Assembly: GCA_016703005.1 (NCBI GenBank)
Contig: JADJCX010000002.1
Coordinates: forward strand, 1-64,000
DNA length: 64,000 bases
Reading direction: 5' to 3'
DNA from: Flavobacteriales bacterium
Lineage (GTDB): Bacteria > Bacteroidota > Bacteroidia > Flavobacteriales_F > PHOS-HE28
Of this stretch, positions 34,946 to 43,673 are shown in pieces. Both the position numbers and the translations under genes were made by a program. The notes beneath the pieces were generated by a model that saw only the letters and a program-made list of their open reading frames with translations, had not been told where the DNA came from and ran no database searches. The number at the start of each line of letters is the position of its first letter. The first letter of the stretch is position 1.

Positions 34946-36679
34946 CTAGCGCACCACGATCCATGTGGCGGCACCCTCGGCCGCCGCATACGGCAGCACG
35001 GTAAAGAGACCTGTTGTACCCAAGCGGATCGTTTGATCGTGCGTGCCGATACGCACCACTTCATACGGCATCGTTCGCCCTTGCGCGTCGATCACCCGAA
35101 GTCGGGCGGTACTGCCAAGCGTCACCGTGCCATCGGTCGGATTCGGGTGGGCGCTGATATTGCCCGATACGCGTTGCATACCAACGACCTCCGAGTAGGT
35201 GCCGCTGCCATCCGTGTCGATCATATGCAGCCGGTAATAGGAGAGGCCGTTCAACGGTTGCATATCCAAATGCGCGTATTCGATGGTCTGCTGTGAAGTC
35301 CCTGCCGCTGCGACCGATCCGATCGGCTGCCATGTTGCGCCGTCGTTGCTCCGGTGAACCTCGAACCAGGCCGTGCTCTCCTCACTTGCCGTGAACCATT
35401 CCAATAACACGGCATCGCCCGCGTCGATCGCCTCGAACGAAAGGAGTTCCACGGGAAGCACGACCGGGTCGCAGCTGACCGTGGCCGTGCCGCCGAACTC
35501 CAACGGCACCGTGGTGGTGACACTGGACCAGTTGCTGAAACAGATCAAGTACTGTTCTCCAGTGACCACGTTCAGTGGGGGCTCGAAGTTGGTGGCATTG
35601 CCGCCCGGTGGCAGTGCACTGGCCAGCCCCGTCCCGCCCCAGCTTGCTCCGTTCCAATTGCAACGCACAGGGGCCAAGGTGTTCGCTACCACATCGGCGC
35701 ATGCGGTCGCATCGTAGGTGTACATGATCCAGTCATAAAACCCGGCCTGTTGCCCTAGCCCTCCGAAGGTGAATTCAAGACTTCCACCACCGCTGATGTT
35801 CACGATCATCCACGTGCTATTGAGCTCGTTGTTCTGCAAACAGCCATAGTTGTCGGTACCCCATGCGCTCAACTGCCCATCGCCCCAATCGAGCAAGGGG
35901 TTGCCGATCGACCCGAGCACGGGTATCTCATTGATGGCACCGATGCCATTGGGGTCGATCGCCCAACTGTAGTTGGTGCAGATGTTCACCGCATCCGGAC
36001 AGTCGCTGGCCGTAACGGCGGTCGCTGGAGCGCAAGCCGTGGTAGGGCTCAGGTCGATGATGCCTTGACCAATGCTCCCTGTTGCAAGTGTGCCGCTGTT
36101 CACGGTCGTACCTAGGCTGTTCACCAAGGTCCATGTTGCACCGTTCCAACCATCACCCCACGAGTCGAACAGTTGCATCACATAACAGCCAGTATCCAAG
36201 CAGAGCTGTATGCTCGACGGCGCGAAACCCGTGCTGACGATCAGCACTCCGTTCACCAGATTCCAACTGATCTCGGTCGGGAAGGAGCCACTAGTGACGT
36301 TCAGTGTGTAGTTGCTGCAATTGCCGCCACCGCAGCCCCCTTGCAGGTTCACCTGTGCGGTGCCGAAGCTGCCGTTGTTGAGCGTTCCGCTCGCCACGAT
36401 GGTATTCGCTGGTTGAACTTTCATCACCCAACTCGCTCCATCCCAGCCATCACCGAACAAGTCGTACATGTACATGGTGTAACAATCCGCCGGGAGGCAC
36501 ACGGCCACGGTCTGCGGTGCGATACCGCTCGCGACCGTTACGCCGAAGCCGTTCAACAATTCCCAATCGATCTCATTGTCGAAGAGCCCACCGCCCACCG
36601 TGATCGTGTAGTTCGTGCATTGCGCGCGCGCGCTGCCGACCGCAATGACGAGAAGGAGCAGCGCAACGAACTTCTTCAT
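34946..36679 (-). CDS. T9SS-sorted secreted protein with tandem DGW repeats
   Basis: 577-residue predicted secreted protein. Signal peptide MKKFVALLLLVIAVGSARAQ. Two tandem domains of about 95 residues follow, each with C-x-NYT, an EI-W-LVNG strand, CL-x4-CY and a GDGWxGA core (DLFGDGWDGASW and DSWGDGWNGATW). A central lectin-like or adhesin-like beta domain with Cys pairs comes next (about 230-410), then a FnIII-like stretch (VELLSFEAIDAGDAVLLEWF, SYYRLHMIDTDG) and a C-terminal type A T9SS sorting domain (SAHPNPTDGTVTL, ending TWIVVR). Function unknown; probably extracellular or surface attached. It is coupled by ATGA to the small secreted protein upstream. Confidence 0.88.
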   Translation of the reverse strand: MKKFVALLLLVIAVGSARAQCTNYTITVGGGLFDNEIDWELLNGFGVTVASGIAPQTVAVCLPADCYTMYMYDLFGDGWDGASWVMKVQPANTIVASGTLNNGSFGTAQVNLQGGCGGGNCSNYTLNVTSGSFPTEISWNLVNGVLIVSTGFAPSSIQLCLDTGCYVMQLFDSWGDGWNGATWTLVNSLGTTVNSGTLATGSIGQGIIDLSPTTACAPATAVTASDCPDAVNICTNYSWAIDPNGIGAINEIPVLGSIGNPLLDWGDGQLSAWGTDNYGCLQNNELNSTWMIVNISGGGSLEFTFGGLGQQAGFYDWIMYTYDATACADVVANTLAPVRCNWNGASWGGTGLASALPPGGNATNFEPPLNVVTGEQYLICFSNWSSVTTTVPLEFGGTATVSCDPVVLPVELLSFEAIDAGDAVLLEWFTASEESTAWFEVHRSNDGATWQPIGSVAAAGTSQQTIEYAHLDMQPLNGLSYYRLHMIDTDGSGTYSEVVGMQRVSGNISAHPNPTDGTVTLGSTARLRVIDAQGRTMPYEVVRIGTHDQTIRLGTTGLFTVLPYAAAEGAATWIVVR

Positions 36680-37059
36680 CGCACAAGGGTCGGTTCGCCG
36701 CAGGAGCGTGGATCGAGATGTTCGAAGCGGGCAGCGGTGATCGGTGCCCGATGCCAGCACCGCAGGCTCATGCCCAGTGGCAGAAGAAGGGCCTCGACTT
36801 CCGCTTCCTGAAGTCCGCAAGCCGGTTGAAGGTGCAGCATCAGGTTCCGTGTATTGTAGTCAGTGCGGCTGATCACAACGCCCGGCTGTGCGCTGAGGAT
36901 GCTATCGGCTTGCCATGCATGTTGGGGGCTGCGAACCCCATCAACCACCGCCTGCACGCGATGCAGGTCAGGTGGCTGCTGAGCGTGCGCTGAGATCGCG
37001 AAGCAGGTGGTCGCGATCGCGATGCGGCAACCATCTTTGAGGCGAAGCAGAATACCCAT
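36676..37059 (-). CDS. small secreted protein upstream of a T9SS gene
   Basis: 127-residue protein starting at the ATG at 37059 (MGILLRLKDGCRIAIATTCF), a signal peptide ending near AHAQ. The mature part has a compact alpha/beta look (VQAVVDGVRSPQHAWQADS, SRTDYNTRNLMLHLQP, EVEALLLPLGMSLRCWHR), reminiscent of a heavy-metal-associated or ferredoxin-like fold but without its CxxC. No family assigned. Its stop overlaps the start of the T9SS protein by ATGA, so the two are co-translated. The MazG-like gene lies divergently, its N-terminal ORF overlapping this one. Confidence 0.65.
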   Translation of the reverse strand: MGILLRLKDGCRIAIATTCFAISAHAQQPPDLHRVQAVVDGVRSPQHAWQADSILSAQPGVVISRTDYNTRNLMLHLQPACGLQEAEVEALLLPLGMSLRCWHRAPITAARFEHLDPRSCGEPTLVR

Positions 37060-37087
37060 GCCGCGAAAAGCTAATCGTATTGACCAT

Positions 37088-37420
37088 ATGCCCGTTGGAC
37101 CGATCGCTGTTCTCCAGACCTGTGTGGATGAATGGATCAAAAGCGTGGGTGTACGCTATTTCGACCCGATGACGAATATGGCGCTGCTCGCCGAGGAAGT
37201 GGGAGAGGTAGCCCGTGTGATGGCGCGCACGTATGGTGAGCAGTCGAGGAAGAAGCAGGACAAGCAGGATCTGGGGGAAGAACTCGGTGATGTGCTCTTC
37301 GTGGTGCTCTGCTTCGCCAACCAGACCGGCACCGACCTGCAGGCGGCTTTCGACAAGAAGTTCGAGAAACGTACGAAGCGCGACGCTGATCGCCATAAGC
37401 GGAACAAGAAGTTGCGCTGA
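37088..37420 (+). CDS. MazG-like nucleotide pyrophosphohydrolase
   Basis: 110-residue all-alpha NTP pyrophosphohydrolase-like protein. Metal-binding acidic motifs are LLAEEVGEVARVMAR and DLGEELGDVLFVVLCFANQT, the EExxE ... ExxD pattern of MazG. Single MazG domain, so house-cleaning of non-canonical NTPs is the likely role. ATG 37088 is used; 37058 would add 10 residues and overlap the divergent gene. It is convergent with the DCC gene, whose open frame runs on antisense into this gene because of the frameshifts there. Confidence 0.87.
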   Translation: MPVGPIAVLQTCVDEWIKSVGVRYFDPMTNMALLAEEVGEVARVMARTYGEQSRKKQDKQDLGEELGDVLFVVLCFANQTGTDLQAAFDKKFEKRTKRDADRHKRNKKLR

Positions 37421-37424
37421 ACGA

Positions 37425-38661
37425 TCACGGAGGAACCGTGCACGCTCCTCGGGTGTCGGCATACGGCAGCTCTCCTTTTCCCGAACCAGCGGTAGCGGTT
37501 CCGTGCTACGCAGTCGTATACCGCGTTACGCACCGGAGCGGGAATGACCAGGAGTACGGTCAAGACTTTCCAGATACCGCCGATATCGCCCAAAACCCTC
37601 AAGGCCGCCGAGCTCTTCGTGAAGGTTCGACCGTTCCGTTGGTAGATCACCGTGTCCAAGGGCGGTGCGAGATGTTCCGCGATGCGCTCTTGCGCGCTAG
37701 TTCCTTGCAACGGCGAGAAATGCAGAACACGACCACGGTCTTCCTGCATCAAAAGGTCGATGAAGCTATTGCAAAGGCCGCATACCCCATCGAAGAACAC
37801 CACAGGACCGTTGACCTTCGAAGCGCGCAACCAGCGTTCATCCAACGTGAAGAAATGGATCATGAGCATACCCACGGTGAGGTCCGCAAAATCCACTATA
37901 CACAGGATGCCCAGGTGCATCGATACCATACCCAGCCACGCGAACAGGCGGGTGCGCCGGAAGAGCGTCAGAGGCAGGAAGAAGACTTCCATCGCGAGGA
38001 TGCACCATGTCATGATATGGTGGAACGCGTCGGGCCACCCAAGGATCCACGTGCGCAACCATGTATCCCGCGCCAACGGGTTCTCCAACAGATGGACAAG
38101 GGCCGAGCCGTTGCGCCAGCTCGGGGCCAGCCATTTGTCGATGCCGCTGATGGTGTAGCCAACCGCCATCAGTACCCATGCACCGATGTAGAGCACCCGG
38201 GGCAATGCCCATGTCACATCGCCACGGCTTTTTGAAAGGCTCAGCGGTTCTCCCCTCGGCACTACTGCACACACCAATAGCAGCCAGCCCACGTATGGTA
38301 TCCCGGGGTTGGCAATGAGATTGTTGCGGTCGAACAGGCAGGCCCAACCGAACCACAGCAGCAGCGAAACCAGGGGGCGTTGCCACCCTATTATGAAGGC
38401 AATGCTCAACAGCGCGAGTGTTATGATGAACCCCGTCCCGAACCCATCGCTATTGAGCCAGACCAAGGGGTTCGGCAAGATGCCAGCGGTCATGTTGAGC
38501 GTTGGATCCGGGATCATGCCGTTCGGCCCCCAGACTTCCGCAGCGTAGGGTATGAGCGTTATGAAGTGCACGAACAAGTAGCACCCGAGTACGATCCGGA
38601 AGAACGCGAAGTGGTAGGGAGAGATGGGCTTCAACGACAGGGTAGCGGTTTCAGGACCCAT
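37425..38661 (-). CDS. HTTM-domain membrane protein fused to a DCC-type (DUF393) thiol-disulfide oxidoreductase, two frameshifts
   Basis: About 412 residues after repair. N-terminal two thirds: a vitamin K-dependent carboxylase-related HTTM multi-pass region (ISPYHFAFFRIVLGCYLFVH and about 8-9 helices, residues 10-290). C-terminal third: DCC domain with VVFFDGVCGLCNSF (Asp-Gly-x-Cys-x2-Cys), then FSPLQGTSAQ and YRWFGKR. The frame is lost at the G/C run around 37474-37482; adding one base there and one near 37431-37437 gives RESCRMPTPEERARFL and a stop at 37425-37427, as expected of DCC proteins. It follows and overlaps the small membrane protein by 31 bases. Redox role inferred. Confidence 0.82.
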
Positions 38662-39095
38662 TCATCCGTGCGGCCTTTGGTGCGGCTGCGCAACACGAAT
38701 CGTGTATTGCGTATGGTAATGGGTAGCCCCATTTCCTTTTGAAGCACACCGCTACAAAGGCCATAGCGTAGGACGCTTTGCCACAGCGCCTCGTCCAGAA
38801 CCGGCCCGTACGCGATGGCTGCGCCGAACACATTGCGGCGGTTATACGGACCGCTCAACCTACTGTAGAGCGCCGGTGTTACAGGCAATTCAGTTGTTGT
38901 CCGCGTGCTGTCCTCGAATACGATGAACACATTGTTCGCGAACGTTTCCACGCCTTTCACTTCGGTGAACACGATGGGCAACGGCGCAGCGGCTGTGACC
39001 GATCCCAGGCCCTTCACAGTGTCGTTGTCCAACAGCCATCCGGCTATCCGCAGAAAACCGATCACCAACACAAGCGCATAGAGCACACTACGCAT
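38631..39095 (-). CDS. hypothetical membrane-anchored protein
   Basis: 154-residue protein with one N-terminal hydrophobic helix (SVLYALVLVIGFLRIAGWLL) and a mostly beta soluble domain containing Tyr- and Arg-rich segments (ALYSRLSGPYNRRNVFGAAI). A Cys occurs at LRYGLCSGVL. No family recognised. It overlaps the fatty-acid hydroxylase gene by 8 bases upstream and the HTTM-DCC gene by 31 bases downstream, so it is tightly placed between two membrane redox proteins and may be an accessory subunit; this is inference. Confidence 0.75.
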   Translation of the reverse strand: MRSVLYALVLVIGFLRIAGWLLDNDTVKGLGSVTAAAPLPIVFTEVKGVETFANNVFIVFEDSTRTTTELPVTPALYSRLSGPYNRRNVFGAAIAYGPVLDEALWQSVLRYGLCSGVLQKEMGLPITIRNTRFVLRSRTKGRTDEWVLKPLPCR

Positions 39096-39816
39096 CCCGT
39101 CGCTTGCCGTTCACGTTGCGGAAGAGCAGCATATCCACCAAGCGGGCCTCACGTTCCGGTTTGAAACCACACGCGATCTGCTGCTCCTTGGGATTCTCGT
39201 ACGTGCCAAAGAGCATGTCCCAAACGGGCAGATCGCTGAAATTGTTGAAGTGCTTCCCACGCTGGTGGTGTATGCGGTGCATTTCCGGACGCTGGAAGAA
39301 ATAGCCCATGGCATGCGGCGTGCGCACGTTCATATGGTAGATGTACTCGCCGATACTGCTGTATAGAAGGCACCATCCGGCGGCTTCCAACGAAAGACCC
39401 AGCAGTAGGAAGTTGATGCTTCCGATGATTATGGAATTGACGACGATCTCGAACGGATGCTTGAAGAACGAGGTGATCGTTTCGATGCGTTGCGGACTGT
39501 GGTGTATTTGATGGAATGCATTCCACAGGAAGCCCACCTCATGGCGCCAGCGGTGCCACCAGTAGAAAACGAACGTTACCACGAAATAGCCCACGAGACC
39601 ACCCACCCAGGGCTTTACGGGAGTGAGGTCGAAGAGCGAGGTGCCTTGCAGCCAACTGTCCCAGGTTGCGCGGCCCAGAAACAGTACGCCGAGCTGAAGA
39701 AGGTTGATCACGATGACACGGGTCCACCATCCTTTCACATGCGGCAACTGTTGATCGGGGACGATGCGTTCAAGAACGATGAACCCCAAACCGATGGCGA
39801 TCATCATAATGATCAT
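39088..39816 (-). CDS. sterol desaturase / fatty acid hydroxylase family protein
   Basis: 242-residue integral membrane di-iron enzyme. Histidine boxes are visible: YWWHRWRHE, FHQIHHSPQR and EMHRIHHQRG, plus the tail NFSDLPVWDMLFGTY. Hydrophobic helices lie between (FVVTFVFY, VVNSIIIGSINFLLLGL). Such enzymes hydroxylate or desaturate lipid chains or terpenoids using O2; substrate unknown. It lies 44 bases downstream of a DEAD-box helicase gene and overlaps the next gene by 8 bases. The neighbouring DCC oxidoreductase could supply a redox function, but that is speculative. Confidence 0.9.
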   Translation of the reverse strand: MIIMMIAIGLGFIVLERIVPDQQLPHVKGWWTRVIVINLLQLGVLFLGRATWDSWLQGTSLFDLTPVKPWVGGLVGYFVVTFVFYWWHRWRHEVGFLWNAFHQIHHSPQRIETITSFFKHPFEIVVNSIIIGSINFLLLGLSLEAAGWCLLYSSIGEYIYHMNVRTPHAMGYFFQRPEMHRIHHQRGKHFNNFSDLPVWDMLFGTYENPKEQQIACGFKPEREARLVDMLLFRNVNGKRRDA

Positions 39817-39860
39817 GTGCGCGGCATAGTTGCCGCCAAAGTAGCGGCTGCTGCGGAGAC

Positions 39861-41357
39861 CTACGAGCCGCCCTGTCCGCCACTACGCTGCCCGCCGCCG
39901 CCGCCGGTGTTACGGCCTTGGCCGCCACGCCCACCGCGCGAAGGACCACGCCCACCACTGCCACTGCGGCCTTGACCGCCGCCACTACCGGATGGACGCT
40001 GGTTTTGGCCACCACCCCCTTGTCCGCTGCGTTGTCCGCCGCCGTGCCCGGGCGAACTACCCGATCTATGGCTGCTCTGCTGGCGAGGTCGTTGGTGATT
40101 GCGCGGGCCGCGTTCGTCCACTTCGCGAGGAGGTGGGGCTGCCCCCTCGAAGGGATGCTCGCGCATCACCGGGATCTGTTTTCCGATGAGCTTTTGGATG
40201 TCGCGTAAGAAGTCCTTCTCCTCACCGTTGTCACAGAAACTGATCGCCAGTCCGCTCGCTCCGGCACGGCCGGTACGGCCAATACGGTGCACATAGGTTT
40301 CCGGAATATTCGGGATCTCGTAGTTGATCACATGCCCGAGATCATCGATGTCTATGCCGCGTGCTGCGATATCCGTAGCGACAAGAACACGCGTGGCGCC
40401 CCCCTTGAAATTGCTCAAGGCTTTCTGCCGCGCAGTCTGGCTCTTGTTGCCGTGGATCGCTTCAGCAGTGATGCCGCTTTTCTCCAAATCTTTTACCACC
40501 TTATTGGCGCCGTGCTTGGTCCGTGTGAACACCAAAGCGCTCTTGATGGCGGGGTCTTCCAACACATGAACGAGCAGCGCACGCTTGTGCCCTTTGTCCA
40601 CATGGAAGAGTTGTTGTTGCACCTTTTCGGCTGTCGTGCTCTGGGGCGTCACCTCAACCCGGCGTGGGTTCGTGAGGATGGTATTCGCCAAGCGCGATAC
40701 GTCGGGCGGCATGGTGGCGCTGAAGAACAGCGTTTGGCGCTTGGTAGGTAGCTTCTGGATCACGCGTTTCACATCATGGATGAATCCCATGTCGAGCATG
40801 CGGTCTGCCTCGTCCAATACGAAGATCTCGATCTTCTCAAGGTGCACATAGCCTTGGCCCATCAGGTCGAGCAGCCGACCCGGGGTGGCTATCACCACTT
40901 CAACCCCGCGTTGCAGGGCATCCGTTTGGGGCTTCTGTCCAACACCACCGAAGATCACGGTGTGGCGGATCCCCAGATTCCGGCCATAGGCCGAAAAACT
41001 CTCACCGATCTGGATGGCCAATTCCCTGGTAGGGGTGAGGATGAGGCACAGTGGCTGCTTGGCCGTGCGCTTGGAAGCGGGCGGCGGCGTGGCCACGGGC
41101 TTTGCCCCGAACCACTCCTTCAATTTGCTGGCTGTGCCAGCAACTGGTGCGGGACTTCCGCCGGAATGCAAGAGTTGCAGGATGGGGAGCGCAAAGGCCG
41201 CAGTTTTTCCGGTACCGGTCTGGGCACACCCGAGGATGTCATTCCCTTGCAGTAGCAGTGGTATGGCTTGTTCTTGGATGGGAGTGGGCTTGGTGTAGCC
41301 TTCTTGACGCAATGCGTCCAGGAGGGGCTGGATCAGCCCCAATTTGTCGAATGTCAT
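39861..41357 (-). CDS. DEAD-box RNA helicase with Gly/Arg-rich C-terminal tail
   Basis: 498-residue ATP-dependent RNA helicase. Motifs in order: Q motif YTKPTPIQEQAIP, Walker A AQTGTGKTAAFALP, PTRELAIQIG, DEAD box VLDEADRMLDMGF, SAT in FFSATMPPDV, and in domain 2 VLVATDIAARGIDIDDL and HRIGRTGRAG. An unusual insert (about residues 68-97, APVAGTASKLKEWFGAKP) separates motifs I and Ia. The last about 95 residues are low complexity G/R/Q/S, an RGG-like RNA-binding tail. Closest known types are RhlE-like helicases of ribosome assembly or cold adaptation. It is the first gene of a four-gene minus-strand cluster. Confidence 0.94.
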   Translation of the reverse strand: MTFDKLGLIQPLLDALRQEGYTKPTPIQEQAIPLLLQGNDILGCAQTGTGKTAAFALPILQLLHSGGSPAPVAGTASKLKEWFGAKPVATPPPASKRTAKQPLCLILTPTRELAIQIGESFSAYGRNLGIRHTVIFGGVGQKPQTDALQRGVEVVIATPGRLLDLMGQGYVHLEKIEIFVLDEADRMLDMGFIHDVKRVIQKLPTKRQTLFFSATMPPDVSRLANTILTNPRRVEVTPQSTTAEKVQQQLFHVDKGHKRALLVHVLEDPAIKSALVFTRTKHGANKVVKDLEKSGITAEAIHGNKSQTARQKALSNFKGGATRVLVATDIAARGIDIDDLGHVINYEIPNIPETYVHRIGRTGRAGASGLAISFCDNGEEKDFLRDIQKLIGKQIPVMREHPFEGAAPPPREVDERGPRNHQRPRQQSSHRSGSSPGHGGGQRSGQGGGGQNQRPSGSGGGQGRSGSGGRGPSRGGRGGQGRNTGGGGGQRSGGQGGS

Positions 41358-41665
41358 TTGTGTGTTGAGAGAGAAGTGGTCGCTGGCGGCCGGAGTGCGC
41401 TGGTACTCCTGGCATCGATTTCCTGCCAGCGCGTGTCCCGAACAGCTCGGAACGGTTAGTAGTCTGATTTCGGGAACGAATGTAGGGTGATCGGCCCCGG
41501 GTCCGTGCTTTATAGCTATGGTCCGGCCCTAAGCAAGATCTTTACGAATAGGCTCTGCGGGTCGCTGGACCTCCGATCATAACACACATTCTGACCTACA
41601 GTTCGTCCCTCATTCATGAATACATTTGGTCCCTTCCTTTAGCACAAACCTCAACCAAAACCCCA
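41358..41665. other. divergent intergenic region between helicase and T9SS genes
   Basis: 308 bases with no gene. A minus-strand TACATTCG box (41484-41477), 120 bases before the helicase ATG, suggests a long helicase leader. It also has a small stem-loop CTGGCA / TGCCAG (41409-41429). On the plus strand TACATTTG (41621-41628) precedes the T9SS gene. Confidence 0.45.
41621..41628 (+). promoter_or_regulatory. -7 promoter element TACATTTG
   Basis: An exact TAnnTTTG box 37 bases before the ATG of the T9SS gene at 41666. No clear TTG at the expected upstream distance (sequence CAGTTCG there). Confidence 0.5.
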
Positions 41666-43507
41666 ATGAACAAACAATACATCACAGCTCTGGCCGCGAT
41701 CTTGATCGCCGGCGGGGCGACGGCGCAGAACGCCGGTGGCCTTCGCTCTTTGAAGGTGCCTTATGACGCTACGGCGGTGAAGCCTACCCAACACCAAGGT
41801 GGCGCAAAGGGTGCCGTTATCTGGACGAACGACTTCGCTACACCCGCGGATTGGGTGATCAGCCACGACCCTAATGGTTTCGTCGTGGACTGGCAGATCG
41901 GTATCGGTCTGGAAAGCACTGGTCAGTACGCCACGCCAGCCATTCTTAGCACAACGGCAGCGAACGGGTATGCCATGTTGTGCTCGGATTGCGGCAACAA
42001 CTCAGGAACAACCTACGAGCAGAGCTTCCTTACAACGGCTTCTTCGATCGACCTGAGCGCCTACCCGAACGTAGTATTGCAGTTCGAAACGCAGTACCGT
42101 CGTTTCAACAATGAGCAGACCTACGTCGCGATCAGCACCGATGGCGTGAACTGGCCTGTTCCTCCAAGCGATACGGCTACGGTTGGTCTGCCCACGGGAC
42201 TTTACCCAGTATGGTACGATGGGGAACTGACCCAGAGCGTGTCTCCGGGCAACCCCACCATTAAGCGGATCAACATCAGCGACGCAGCAGGCAGCCAAGG
42301 CACCGTATGGGTTCGTTTTTACTGGTACGGTGTATGGGGCTACGCATGGTATGTGGACGATGTTCAAGTTGAAGAACAGCCTCAGTACGATGCAGTGATG
42401 ATGAGCGGGTATGTATCGCACACCGGCACCGGCGATGAGTACGGTCGTATCCCCAGCGCTCAATACGACGGCGATATGAACGTGGGTGGGTCGTACACCA
42501 ACCCAGGCGTGCAGGACCAGACGAACGTGGTTGTCACCGCTCTTGGTGGTCCGATCAATGCTTCTACGAGCACTCCCCTGCTTCTCACGGATGAGACCTT
42601 GTTCATGGATGAGGTGGTAACTGTAGCATTGCCTGAGGCGATGTACAACTGCACACTCGCTGTTTCCAGCGACCAGATCGCACAGGATGCGTTCCCTTTG
42701 AACAACGTTTACTTGCGCAATTTCGAGATCACCAGTGACGTCTACTCATTGGACGGCATCGGTAACCACCCTGCTGGTTACGAGTCGTTGACGGCTACCG
42801 GAACGAACAGTTTCACGGACAATGAGGACCAACTGTACTTGATGTCCATGTACTACATCAATGCTCCGATGACCGTATACGGTATTGAGGTTATGCTGGC
42901 CAATGGAACTATCGAAGGGGGCACCATCGTGGCCAGCCTGCACGATACCACCGAAGTATTGAACGACAACGTGCTCAGCCCGCTGGTCAGCAGTCCTGAG
43001 CATATCGTTTCCGCTTGGGACATCAGCGAGGGTCGCGCAGGGATCGCTTTCGCCAACCCAGACACGCTGAATCCAGGCGTGTACTACGCCGCCGTTGAGC
43101 TCCTCAGCAACAGCAGCGCGAACACCATCCGCGTATTGGATGATGTCACCGTTCCGCAACCTGCACTTGCCAGCATGATCAGCCTCGCTTCCGATGGCCT
43201 CTCCTACACCAACGGCAATGCTTACGCTATCCGCCTTAGCGGCAATGCTTCCGTTGGCGTGCAAGAGAACGATCAGCTGATCGGCATCACCATGTACCCG
43301 AACCCCAGCGAAGGCCTCTTCACCATCAACACGACCGAGGCTGGTCGTTACTTGGTTGATGTGATGAACATCCTCGGTGAAATGGTCCAAAGCACGAGCT
43401 TCAACAACTCGATGAACATGGACCTGACCGGTCTGGCCAAGGGTGTTTACACCGTGCGTGTGAGCAACGAGGCAGGTAGCACCGTTCAGAAAGTGACGAT
43501 CCGCTAA
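41666..43507 (+). CDS. T9SS-sorted secreted protein with choice-of-anchor-like beta domains
   Basis: 613-residue secreted protein. Signal peptide MNKQYITALAAILIAGGATA. The first large domain resembles the carbohydrate- or protein-binding jellyroll found in cell-surface MAM/choice-of-anchor proteins: VIWTNDFATPADWVIS, NGYAMLCSDCGNNSGT, FETQYRRFNNEQTYVAIS, RFYWYGVWGYAWYVDDV. A second beta region follows, and the C-terminus is a type A sorting domain (ITMYPNPSEGLFTINTTEAG, TGLAKGVYTVRVSNEAG, ending KVTIR). Codons are more A/T-tolerant and uniform, hinting at high expression. Ligand unknown. Followed by a strong terminator. Confidence 0.9.
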   Translation: MNKQYITALAAILIAGGATAQNAGGLRSLKVPYDATAVKPTQHQGGAKGAVIWTNDFATPADWVISHDPNGFVVDWQIGIGLESTGQYATPAILSTTAANGYAMLCSDCGNNSGTTYEQSFLTTASSIDLSAYPNVVLQFETQYRRFNNEQTYVAISTDGVNWPVPPSDTATVGLPTGLYPVWYDGELTQSVSPGNPTIKRINISDAAGSQGTVWVRFYWYGVWGYAWYVDDVQVEEQPQYDAVMMSGYVSHTGTGDEYGRIPSAQYDGDMNVGGSYTNPGVQDQTNVVVTALGGPINASTSTPLLLTDETLFMDEVVTVALPEAMYNCTLAVSSDQIAQDAFPLNNVYLRNFEITSDVYSLDGIGNHPAGYESLTATGTNSFTDNEDQLYLMSMYYINAPMTVYGIEVMLANGTIEGGTIVASLHDTTEVLNDNVLSPLVSSPEHIVSAWDISEGRAGIAFANPDTLNPGVYYAAVELLSNSSANTIRVLDDVTVPQPALASMISLASDGLSYTNGNAYAIRLSGNASVGVQENDQLIGITMYPNPSEGLFTINTTEAGRYLVDVMNILGEMVQSTSFNNSMNMDLTGLAKGVYTVRVSNEAGSTVQKVTIR

Positions 43508-43531
43508 GCGGCGGTCATCGAACGATCGAGA

Positions 43532-43568
43532 ACCCCGCGCACCAATACGGTGCGCGGGGTTTCTTTTT
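43532..43568 (+). terminator. rho-independent terminator of the T9SS gene
   Basis: A perfect 12-base stem ACCCCGCGCACC (43532-43543) / GGTGCGCGGGGT (43549-43560), loop AATAC, followed by TTCTTTTT. It lies 25 bases after the stop codon. Confidence 0.93.
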
Positions 43569-43622
43569 CCGAATGCCGCGCCGTTTGCGAAGGTGTAAGC
43601 GGTCGATTAACGTGTTGATACC

Positions 43623-43658
43623 AATGTAAAAGGCCCCCTTTCGGAGGCCTTTTACATT
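43623..43658. terminator. bidirectional terminator between T9SS gene and atpC
   Basis: A 13-base perfect inverted repeat AATGTAAAAGGCC (43623-43635) / GGCCTTTTACATT (43646-43658). The A/T-rich outer arms give a T-run on each strand. It lies 15 bases past the atpC stop on the minus strand and backs up the plus-strand terminator. Confidence 0.85.
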
Positions 43659-43673
43659 GATATCGTGATCGGA

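Noticed and set aside
36968..37462. 164-residue minus-strand ORF covering the MazG-like gene
   Set aside because: Only its first 12 or so residues (MPTPEERARFL) are the real DCC C-terminus; the rest is antisense read-through of the MazG-like gene after lost frames.
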